Assembly: GCA_031273515.1 (NCBI GenBank) | Contig: JAISRU010000173.1 | Coordinates: forward strand, 1 to 5,010 | DNA from: Bacteroidales bacterium | Lineage (GTDB): Bacteria; Bacteroidota; Bacteroidia; Bacteroidales; WCHB1-69 | Length of the DNA stretch: 5,010 bases | Direction: 5' to 3' | In this document: positions 1 to 4,983 of the stretch, in pieces | How the letters are laid out: every line of letters begins with the position of its first letter | Position numbering within the stretch: the stretch's first letter is position 1 | Notes under the pieces: generated by a model | Seen by the model: only the letters and a program-made list of their open reading frames with translations | What the model was told of the DNA's origin: nothing | Database searches by the model: none | Position numbers and translations under genes: made by a program

Positions 1-1062
1 CTTACCCTGCTCGGAGGAGCGCGTCTTGAATATTTTCAGATATTTGAAGAGTTCGGACATTTACTTCAAGACAGTGCGGCAAGAAATTATGTGGATGCAA
101 AACCTGTGTTCCGACTTGGTCTTAATTACGAGATTGTGCGGACTTTCACCTCTTTGCGGGCGTCTTTCGGACAAGGATATCGCTTCCCGACCATCGGCGA
201 ACGCTACATCACCACCAAAGTAGGGAATTATGGTTTTTACCCCAATCCCGACCTGAAAGCGGAAACAAGCTGGAATGTAGAAGTGGGAGTGCAGCAGATG
301 TTCAGACTGCTTGGCATCGAAGGAATGATTGATGTAGCAGGATACTACCAACGCTATAATAACTATGTCGAGTTCTTTTTAGGTCCATGGCTGACGTCAG
401 AAATGAATGTATTGAACCGCTATGGGTTTAAATTTTTCAACACAGGCGAAGCCCGTATTGCAGGCGTTGATTTGTCCATAGGGGGAAAAGCGAAAATGAC
501 CAGATACCTTGCTTATTCATTTTATTTCGCTTATACCTACAGCAATCCCAAGGTCTTGGATACAAATTATATCTTTACGGAAACTACTTCCAAAGCATAC
601 GATTATCTAAATACGTCTTCCGACGTCAGCGGACAAATTATGAAATACCGTCTGGAGCACGTGTTTAAGGTAGATTTAAATTTCACCTTCTTCGATTGTT
701 TCTCATTTGGGGGATCGGCGCAATATTACAGTCTGATGAAAAATGTAGATCAATTCTTTTACTCCTTAGATCGTTTTTCTTCCATTGCTCCCCGCCATAT
801 AAGAAATGCAAAATCTCCATTTCCTTTTGACGGATTGGAAAATTACAGAAATACCCACACCAAAGGCAGTTGGGTATTTTCCTTAACTACGAGCTTTGAA
901 CTGAGGAATGTAAAACTGTCTTTGATTGTAAACAATTTATTCAACAAGGAATATTCTTTACGACCCATGTGTCCCGAAGCTCCGCGCCTTACAACATTGC
1001 AATTGATGTATAAATTTACGGAGGGAGAACCGTTCTTTCCCAAAAGAAAAAAAGACAGCTAA
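1..1062 (+). CDS. TonB-dependent outer-membrane receptor, C-terminal beta-barrel part (5'-truncated by window edge)
   Basis: The reading frame is open from base 1 to a TAA at 1060-1062, giving 353 residues, so the start and the plug domain lie upstream of the window. TonB-dependent receptors import scarce nutrients such as siderophores, cobalamin or glycans across the outer membrane using TonB/ExbBD energy. Seen here: GYRFPTIGERY at fragment residues 59-69 and NPDLKAETSWN from about residue 82, both hallmark barrel motifs of the family. A Gly-Val-Asp strand motif (NTGEARIAGVDLS) and dense alternating aromatic strands follow. Near the end is the usual NNLFNKEY motif (about 311-318), then a final strand ending in LMYKF. 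Fourteen mostly polar residues (TEGEPFFPKRKKDS) follow that aromatic residue, which is odd because outer-membrane barrels usually end at it. The next gene starts 59 bases later and is probably co-transcribed. The substrate cannot be inferred; the family call is firm. Confidence 0.93.
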   Translation, partial: LTLLGGARLEYFQIFEEFGHLLQDSAARNYVDAKPVFRLGLNYEIVRTFTSLRASFGQGYRFPTIGERYITTKVGNYGFYPNPDLKAETSWNVEVGVQQMFRLLGIEGMIDVAGYYQRYNNYVEFFLGPWLTSEMNVLNRYGFKFFNTGEARIAGVDLSIGGKAKMTRYLAYSFYFAYTYSNPKVLDTNYIFTETTSKAYDYLNTSSDVSGQIMKYRLEHVFKVDLNFTFFDCFSFGGSAQYYSLMKNVDQFFYSLDRFSSIAPRHIRNAKSPFPFDGLENYRNTHTKGSWVFSLTTSFELRNVKLSLIVNNLFNKEYSLRPMCPEAPRLTTLQLMYKFTEGEPFFPKRKKDS

Positions 1063-1121
1063 TGAATGATTATAAACAGTAACCAAGTATAAATTGAAGT
1101 TTAACTAAATATTATTTCATC

Positions 1122-2096
1122 ATGAAGAAAATTATTTTATTAGGAATGGGACTATGTATGATGGTCCATCTAAATGTACAAAGTCAAGCGTTTCCCGATG
1201 GCGGATTTGAAAATTGCTGGGATCATTTTCCCAACTCGACTCCGGGCAAAGCAGATTATTGGGATTTCCAAGAAAGCCATTTCCTTTCGACGTTAAATAC
1301 ATTACATGAATTGACTGGAGATGAAGGGGATGCGCCTTTAACGGCATATCGTCTTGAAGGAGCAGAAGCCTATGATGGAAATTACGCTGTAAAAGTAGTT
1401 TCCAACACAATGGCTTTTGGAGATTTAAATATTTTCTTACCCGGCGTAGCGGCAACGCTTTTCATTCAGTTTGAGGGTGAACTTGACTGTATTTTAGGAA
1501 AACCTTTTTCCTTTACTGTTCCACCTTCTGGCTTAAAAGGATGGTATAAATATACTCCTGTAAATGGTGATTCTGCGGCAATCGAAATCCGGTTAAAAAG
1601 AGGAGGAGTTGTAATAGGAAGTGGCAAACAGGTTGTTAAAGAAACTGTTGCTGATTGGAGTGAATTTACAGTCCCTGTTACGTATACTTCTACCGAAGCG
1701 CCCGACAGTGTGATTGTCATATTTGCATCAAGCGGTAACTATGATTTTACAAACCTTGGTACTTTAATGCAATGTAAAGGACAAATCGGGAGTGCTTTGT
1801 GCATAGACAACGTTGAATTTGAGTATCTTCCCATAGGCATAAACGAGGCGTCGCAACAGGAGATTAAATCAGACGTATATCCCAATCCTTCGGAGAAACA
1901 AATTACGGTTCGGATGGCAAAAGAAGTCAATGGAACGGTATTTGTGTATGATTATTTATCGCGTAAAACAGGAGAATATCCCATTTCAGGAACAGAAACA
2001 ATCATTGATATTCAGGATTATGCAGCAGGTTCGTATGTAATCAATGTGGTAGAAAACGGACGGATAATCTCAAGCAGGCATTTTGTAAAACAATAA
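1122..2096 (+). CDS. Secreted PCMD-like beta-sandwich protein with type A T9SS sorting domain
   Basis: This 324-residue protein is probably exported to the cell surface or medium by the type IX secretion system. It starts with a Sec signal peptide (MKK, a hydrophobic run to about residue 18, probable cut after QSQA, residue 23). Residues about 24-235 resemble the jelly-roll PCMD (putative carbohydrate metabolism) domain. Supporting motifs are FENCWDHFPN early, GNYAVKV, LKGWYKYTPVNGDSA, a strand reading WSEFTVPVTY, and the closing ALCIDNVEFEY. After a linker, residues 250-324 form a type A C-terminal sorting domain: YPNPS, a short strand set, YAAGSYVINV and the ending SRHFVKQ. Catalytic residues are not evident, so a binding role is more likely than an enzyme. 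It follows the TonB receptor by 59 bases without a terminator, so the two may act together as a surface capture protein and importer; this is inference. The ATG is preceded by AT-rich sequence without Shine-Dalgarno, as usual in the phylum. Confidence 0.88.
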   Translation: MKKIILLGMGLCMMVHLNVQSQAFPDGGFENCWDHFPNSTPGKADYWDFQESHFLSTLNTLHELTGDEGDAPLTAYRLEGAEAYDGNYAVKVVSNTMAFGDLNIFLPGVAATLFIQFEGELDCILGKPFSFTVPPSGLKGWYKYTPVNGDSAAIEIRLKRGGVVIGSGKQVVKETVADWSEFTVPVTYTSTEAPDSVIVIFASSGNYDFTNLGTLMQCKGQIGSALCIDNVEFEYLPIGINEASQQEIKSDVYPNPSEKQITVRMAKEVNGTVFVYDYLSRKTGEYPISGTETIIDIQDYAAGSYVINVVENGRIISSRHFVKQ

Positions 2097-2199
2097 ACAA
2101 TCGACAACCTGTCGTCTGTATTTGATAATTCGGTTCACGTATGTGTCTGTACGGCATCCGATAAAAACAGTAATAAAAATTCTTAATTCATTTTTAAGC

Positions 2200-2235
2200 A
2201 AGGGGACGTTCGAGAGGACGTCCCCTTAATTTTTA
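2200..2235 (+). terminator. Intrinsic (rho-independent) terminator after the PCMD-like gene
   Basis: A perfect 10-bp stem, AAGGGGACGT (2200-2209) pairing with ACGTCCCCTT (2218-2227), encloses an 8-base loop. It is followed directly by AATTTTT on the plus strand. It lies about 100 bases after the stop at 2096 and should end the receptor/PCMD transcript, separating it from the gene at 2272. The 103 bases between the stop and the stem show no other feature. Confidence 0.88.
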
Positions 2236-2249
2236 AACAACAAAACCAA

Positions 2250-2257
2250 TATCTTTA
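2250..2257 (+). promoter_or_regulatory. Possible Bacteroidota -7 promoter element for the FN3-like gene
   Basis: TATCTTTA matches the Bacteroidota sigma-ABfr -7 consensus TAnnTTTG at all but the last fixed base. No convincing -33 TTTG lies 19-21 bases upstream; the region there overlaps the terminator's T tract. The position is sensible, after the terminator and just before the gene. The implied RNA start would leave only a handful of bases before the ATG at 2272, so either the leader is very short or this is not the real promoter. Confidence 0.4.
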
Positions 2258-2271
2258 CGTTCTGTTTCTAC

Positions 2272-4308
2272 ATGTGGCGATACAGTTTTATTTTCGGGAT
2301 TTTATTAGGTTCGTTGTTTAAAACAGAAGCTGTCGGACAACAAATAGATTTTTATTGCACGCAGACAGATACGGCAGGAAATATCTCTTTTTCTTGGCAA
2401 CCAACAGGAATACCTTCAGGTTATCAGTATGAATTATACAGTTCTCTGTCCCGAACAGCGCCGTTTACATTGGTAGCAACCCTTAGCAGCGCCCTGACCT
2501 CCTATACGGACGCAGGAGCGGGAGGCAATTTCTATCAGGTATTTTATGTCGTCAAAGCTGTTCCGATACCGCCTGCAACAGGTACGGAATACTGTTCGGA
2601 TACCATAGGGAGTATCCGATTGATATTAAACAATCTGGGGACGGGCATCATCACTTTGGACTGGACGCATCCTTATGCTCCTCCTGCAGATACGTCGGGA
2701 GAATTTATCGTTTACCGTCAACGAAACGGCGGATGGACAACATGGGCAAAAACCAAAACGCTGACCTTCACCGATACCATTCATGTCTGTGGAGAAACGA
2801 TCGCCTATGAAGTTCGCCTGTCCGACAATGCAGGATGTGATCACGTTTCGTCAAAGAAGGAAGACTTTTTGTCCGATCTTATTTCTCCTTCCACTCCTCA
2901 GTTAGACAGCGTAAGCATTAATCCTGCAACGGGAAAAACCGAATTGGGATGGAACCGCGGCGTCGATTCCGATATTGTCGGTTATATCGTCTATATTTTA
3001 TCCAATGGAATATGGAAAATTGTAGATACCGTCATGGGTGCAACGAATACGCATTTTATCGATACCGTCAACAATGCCAATGACAGTGTTCGTCAGTACC
3101 GTATTGCGGCGATTGATACGTGTCGCAATTCCAGTCCGATGGGAGCTGTCCACAATACAATGCTGCTGAATGCGTCGACCACTAAATGCGACAGTATGGC
3201 GTCTTTGTCGTGGAACCCCTATAACGGAATGCCCGACAACGTAACAGGTTATCGTATCCTTGTGAGCGAAAATGGAGGCGTATTTCAGTTTGTCGATACC
3301 GTCCCTTTCGACAGGCAGACATATATTCATCAGGGACTCGATCCGATGAAAATATATATCTATTGTGTACAGGCATACAATTCCGTCAACGGTTATTCGG
3401 CGACGTCTTCCAAAAAAGAAGTGCGGTTTAATCGGACGGTTTCTTCCGGCAACGTATGGCTTCGCTATGTGAGCGTGGTGAATAATAAGGATATTGAAGT
3501 CGCCGTTTTTGTGGAAGATACCGTCGATTATCAAAACATTGTCTTGTTCAGAAGCGATAATAACGGCGTTACTTTTTCTCAGACAGACGCAAAAGCGAAA
3601 ACAGCAGGCGTCGAGAATTATTTTTTTACGGATGATAATGTCGATGTTCAAGCCCACACCTATCTGTACACGGCTGCCATTACGGATGAATGCGACCACG
3701 TTTTTGTCTATTCCGATACCGCAAATAACATTGTCTTGCAGCCTGATGGATCGATAGTCGATCAAATTGCCATAGCATGGGAACCATACGACGGTTTCGA
3801 CCAACGCTTGGACAGCTATGACGTATTGCGAAAAACACAAACGGATACCGTCTTCCGACTTGCAGACAATGTGTCGGCTTCACAATTAAATTATTCGGAA
3901 AATGTATGGAGTATTGCAAGCGAAGGAGGTCGATTTTATTATCAGGTGTCCGCCAACGAAGATAACACCAATCAATATGGATTTCAGGACAAAAGCTATT
4001 CCAATGTTGTAGAAATAACAAAGTCGCCATTGACTTTTATTCCGAATATATTTGCTCCGAACAGTCCGATAGCAGCAAATCGTATCTTCAAGCCTGTCCA
4101 TTCATACGTGGACGCCAACGAATACCTCTTTAGCATTTTCGATCGATGGGGGAATTTAGTCTTCAGAACCAATGACATTCAGGCTGGATGGGATGGAACT
4201 GTTCAAGGAAAGTCCGCCATGACAGGAGTCTATGTCTATTCTATTACCTACCGCATCGACAAAAAAAATATATTCGTCACACAAGGCTACGTTACCCTGA
4301 TATGGTAA
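2272..4308 (+). CDS. Large secreted fibronectin-III-like repeat protein with type B (CHU_C/gliding-motility-associated) T9SS sorting domain
   Basis: This 678-residue protein is probably displayed on or released from the cell surface by the type IX secretion system. It begins with a signal peptide (MWRY, hydrophobic run to about residue 16, likely cut near AVGQ, about residue 23). The ATG is the first possible start after an in-frame TAA at 2227. About six beta-sandwich repeats follow, roughly at residues 25-97, 105-205, 207-300, 300-388, 389-491 and 492-587. They are recognised by recurring strands of the kind ISFSWQP, TELGWNR, ASLSWNPY and IAIAWEPYDG, each followed by a Y-x-[VIL] strand. Residues 587-678 form the type B sorting domain: FIPNIFAPN, FDRWGNLVF (623-631), GWDG (639-642), GVYVYSITY, and the C-terminal QGYVTLIW. 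The usual NGDGxND stretch after FxPN is replaced by SPIAANR. There is no catalytic domain, so a structural, adhesive or ligand-binding role is likely. Five in-frame GATACCGTC copies encode recurrent Asp-Thr-Val. Confidence 0.88.
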   Translation: MWRYSFIFGILLGSLFKTEAVGQQIDFYCTQTDTAGNISFSWQPTGIPSGYQYELYSSLSRTAPFTLVATLSSALTSYTDAGAGGNFYQVFYVVKAVPIPPATGTEYCSDTIGSIRLILNNLGTGIITLDWTHPYAPPADTSGEFIVYRQRNGGWTTWAKTKTLTFTDTIHVCGETIAYEVRLSDNAGCDHVSSKKEDFLSDLISPSTPQLDSVSINPATGKTELGWNRGVDSDIVGYIVYILSNGIWKIVDTVMGATNTHFIDTVNNANDSVRQYRIAAIDTCRNSSPMGAVHNTMLLNASTTKCDSMASLSWNPYNGMPDNVTGYRILVSENGGVFQFVDTVPFDRQTYIHQGLDPMKIYIYCVQAYNSVNGYSATSSKKEVRFNRTVSSGNVWLRYVSVVNNKDIEVAVFVEDTVDYQNIVLFRSDNNGVTFSQTDAKAKTAGVENYFFTDDNVDVQAHTYLYTAAITDECDHVFVYSDTANNIVLQPDGSIVDQIAIAWEPYDGFDQRLDSYDVLRKTQTDTVFRLADNVSASQLNYSENVWSIASEGGRFYYQVSANEDNTNQYGFQDKSYSNVVEITKSPLTFIPNIFAPNSPIAANRIFKPVHSYVDANEYLFSIFDRWGNLVFRTNDIQAGWDGTVQGKSAMTGVYVYSITYRIDKKNIFVTQGYVTLIW

Positions 4309-4316
4309 ACTTACTT

Positions 4317-4333
4317 AATTGAGAATTGCCTGC
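4317..4333 (+). repeat. Left arm of 17-bp perfect inverted repeat bounding the repeat block
   Basis: AATTGAGAATTGCCTGC is the exact reverse complement of the bases at 4917-4933. It starts 8 bases after the stop of the FN3-like gene. Its last five bases also form part of the left arm of the stem-loop at 4329-4373. It could be the terminal inverted repeat of a MITE-like element; no clear target-site duplication is seen. Confidence 0.7.
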
Positions 4334-4373
4334 GGACGAGGATTGTCTTCCCTCTTTGTCCTCTTCCCGCAGG
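4329..4373 (+). terminator. Long stem-loop after the FN3-like gene, possible transcription terminator or 3'-end protector
   Basis: CCTGCGG (4329-4335) pairs with CCGCAGG (4367-4373). After a small internal loop, GAGGA (4338-4342) pairs with TCCTC (4359-4363), closing a pyrimidine-rich loop of about 16 bases. It begins 20 bases after the stop codon, a normal place for a terminator. No T tract follows (GATGCAAAAC instead), so it is not a classic intrinsic terminator and may only stabilise the 3' end. Confidence 0.5.
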
Positions 4374-4388
4374 GATGCAAAACAAGGA

Positions 4389-4564
4389 ACTTTACAGCGG
4401 TTACATCTGCACACGTGTGCGGCTAAATCTGCACACGTGAGAAAATTTATCCGGACACGTGAGAAAATTTAACGGAACACGTGAGAAAATTTAGCTGCGC
4501 ACGTGAGAAAATTTATTTGCATCAGGGAGAAAATTCAGTCAAACAAGCGAGGGAAAATGATTAC
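4389..4564 (+). repeat. Tandem array with 22-bp period: CACGTG palindromes plus GAAAATTTA tracts
   Basis: Four units at 4433-4520 share the 16-base core CACGTGAGAAAATTTA exactly, at 4434, 4456, 4478 and 4500, with a different hexamer after each core (TCCGGA, ACGGAA, GCTGCG, TTTGCA). A degenerate unit at 4411-4432 keeps CACGTG but not the A-tract. The preceding 22 bases (4389-4410) share its second half, CGG[CT]TA[AC]ATCTGC. Downstream, 4521-4542 keeps GGGAGAAAATTCA, and 4543-4564 is a further decayed unit with its A-tract shifted by 2 bases. The period is not a multiple of 3, so a protein repeat is unlikely. The array could be a minisatellite or a set of protein-binding sites. Confidence 0.9.
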
Positions 4565-4610
4565 TGATAATGTGATAGTTACAAGAACACGAATATAGGA
4601 CAGCAATGCT

Positions 4611-4650
4611 TGTCCCATTAGGCACAAAATGTTGGTAGAAAATGGAATGT
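4611..4650 (+). repeat. GTCCC-type hairpin repeat, copy A (degenerate)
   Basis: TGTCCC (4611-4616), a 4-base loop ATTA and GGCACA (4621-4626) form a stem with one mismatch, followed by AAATGTTGGTAGAAAATGG. The same layout recurs 52 bases later in copy B, with a cleaner stem and the tail AATGTGGGCATAAAA. It resembles dispersed intergenic palindromes seen in Bacteroidota genomes; that resemblance is from memory, not from a search. Confidence 0.65.
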
Positions 4651-4662
4651 CAAACACCCGCG

Positions 4663-4700
4663 CCGTCCCGTCAGGGACGGAATGTGGGCATAAAACAAAT
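4663..4700 (+). repeat. GTCCC-type hairpin repeat, copy B
   Basis: CCGTCCC (4663-4669), loop GTCA and GGGACGG (4674-4680) form a perfect 7-bp hairpin followed by AATGTGGGCATAAAA. Bases 4665-4686 match the reverse complement of copy C (4779-4800) at 20 of 22 positions. No T tract follows, so it is not an intrinsic terminator. It is probably a REP-like dispersed repeat. Confidence 0.75.
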
Positions 4701-4702
4701 GG

Positions 4703-4722
4703 ATATTGAGCCTGCCGAAATA
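4703..4722 (+). repeat. ATATTGAGC...GCCGAAATA short repeat, copy 1
   Basis: ATATTGAGCCTGCCGAAATA recurs at 4869-4889 with one inserted base and two or three changes in the centre (CTG versus GTAG). Both copies are on the plus strand. TTGAGC can pair with GCCGAA around a two-base mismatch, an imperfect hairpin as in REP-type sequences. Confidence 0.6.
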
Positions 4723-4778
4723 ATGTCAAAACAAAAAACAGGATATGGTTGCACAACACATTGAATTTCAGAAGTCGT

Positions 4779-4802
4779 CACATTCCGTCCCTAACGGGAT
4801 GA
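4779..4802 (-). repeat. GTCCC-type hairpin repeat, copy C (inverted)
   Basis: Read on the minus strand, this gives ATCCCGTTAGGGACGG followed by AATGTG, the same unit as copy B in opposite orientation. CGTCCC (4786-4791) and GGGATG (4796-4801) pair around the loop TAAC with one G-T wobble. Copies B and C face each other about 100 bases apart. Confidence 0.72.
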
Positions 4803-4810
4803 GCGACAAT

Positions 4811-4838
4811 GTAGAGACGCAATGCATTGCGTCTCTAC
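4811..4838. repeat. 28-bp perfect palindrome (REP-like)
   Basis: The half-site GTAGAGACGCAATG (4811-4824) is followed with no spacer by its exact reverse complement (4825-4838). The flanking bases do not extend the symmetry. Similar GTAGAGACG...CGTCTCTAC palindromes are familiar as dispersed repeats in Bacteroidota and cyanobacteria, by recollection. As RNA it would form a hairpin with a 3-4 base loop. No T tract follows, so a terminator role is not supported. Confidence 0.85.
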
Positions 4839-4868
4839 GATAATCAAGTCCATCAGTTAATCAGACGA

Positions 4869-4889
4869 ATATTGAGCGTAGCCGAAATA
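4869..4889 (+). repeat. ATATTGAGC...GCCGAAATA short repeat, copy 2
   Basis: This is the second copy of the motif at 4703-4722. ATATTGAGC and GCCGAAATA are conserved at the ends, with GTA between instead of CT. It has the same orientation and lies 166 bases downstream. Confidence 0.6.
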
Positions 4890-4916
4890 TAAATCACAGT
4901 TCAGACAGAAGCGTAA

Positions 4917-4933
4917 GCAGGCAATTCTCAATT
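4917..4933 (-). repeat. Right arm of 17-bp perfect inverted repeat bounding the repeat block
   Basis: GCAGGCAATTCTCAATT is the exact reverse complement of 4317-4333. It ends 16 bases before the -7 promoter element of the next gene, so if it is an element end, the element reaches into the promoter. The AATTCTCAATT portion is low in complexity and of a kind common upstream of Bacteroidota genes, but the GCAGGC extension is not. Confidence 0.7.
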
Positions 4934-4949
4934 TTTCAATTCTTTTGAC

Positions 4950-4957
4950 TATCTTTG
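4950..4957 (+). promoter_or_regulatory. Bacteroidota -7 promoter element for the gene starting at 4984
   Basis: TATCTTTG matches the TAnnTTTG -7 consensus of the Bacteroidota primary sigma factor at every fixed base. A good -33 TTTG is not seen at 19-21 bases upstream, where the end of the inverted repeat lies. RNA would start near 4964, giving an AT-rich leader of about 20 bases before the ATG, typical for the phylum. Confidence 0.7.
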
Positions 4958-4983
4958 CAGACATTATTAAAATCAATAATTCA

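Larger units (their letters stand above)
4309..4983. other. 675-base repeat-rich intergenic region, no credible gene
   Basis: No reading frame here looks like a real protein on either strand. The region instead holds a 17-bp inverted repeat at its ends, a long stem-loop, a 22-bp-period array, three GTCCC-type hairpin repeats, two ATATTGAGC-type repeats and a 28-bp palindrome, each listed separately. About 40 bases at 4565-4608 and the stretches between the repeats show nothing recognisable. The last 50 bases hold the promoter and leader of the next gene. Confidence 0.85.

Noticed and set aside
26..223. Plus-strand 65-codon frame overlapping the start of the TonB receptor
   Set aside because: It overlaps the receptor frame, which has clear family motifs, and it has no recognisable features of its own.
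1122..1200. Lipoprotein signal (Cys at residue 12) in the PCMD-like protein
   Set aside because: The residue before Cys is Leu, not Gly, Ala or Ser, and the Cys sits inside the hydrophobic core. A normal Sec signal cut after QSQA fits better.
2998..3840. Long open frame on the minus strand (280 codons) inside the FN3-like gene
   Set aside because: It lies wholly antisense to a well-supported gene with clear domains and shows no recognisable family. The repeated GATACC/GTC codons keep the opposite frame free of stops.
4411..4542. CRISPR array
   Set aside because: The constant core is 16 bases and the variable part only 6, far too short for spacers, and no cas genes are nearby.
4433..4564. 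Plasmid or chromosomal replication origin with iterons or DnaA boxes
   Set aside because: The 22-bp period is iteron-like, but no rep gene is present and no exact TTATCCACA box is found; the nearest is TTATCCGGA in one unit. The setting looks chromosomal.
4535..4759. 74-codon minus-strand frame in the repeat-rich intergenic region
   Set aside because: Most of it is a translation of the GTCCC hairpin repeats and the ATATTGAGC repeat. There is no promoter or family resemblance, so it is a chance frame.
4309..4950. Target-site duplication flanking the 17-bp inverted repeats
   Set aside because: The left flank (ACTTACTT) and right flank (TTTCAATT) share no convincing direct repeat beyond T residues.
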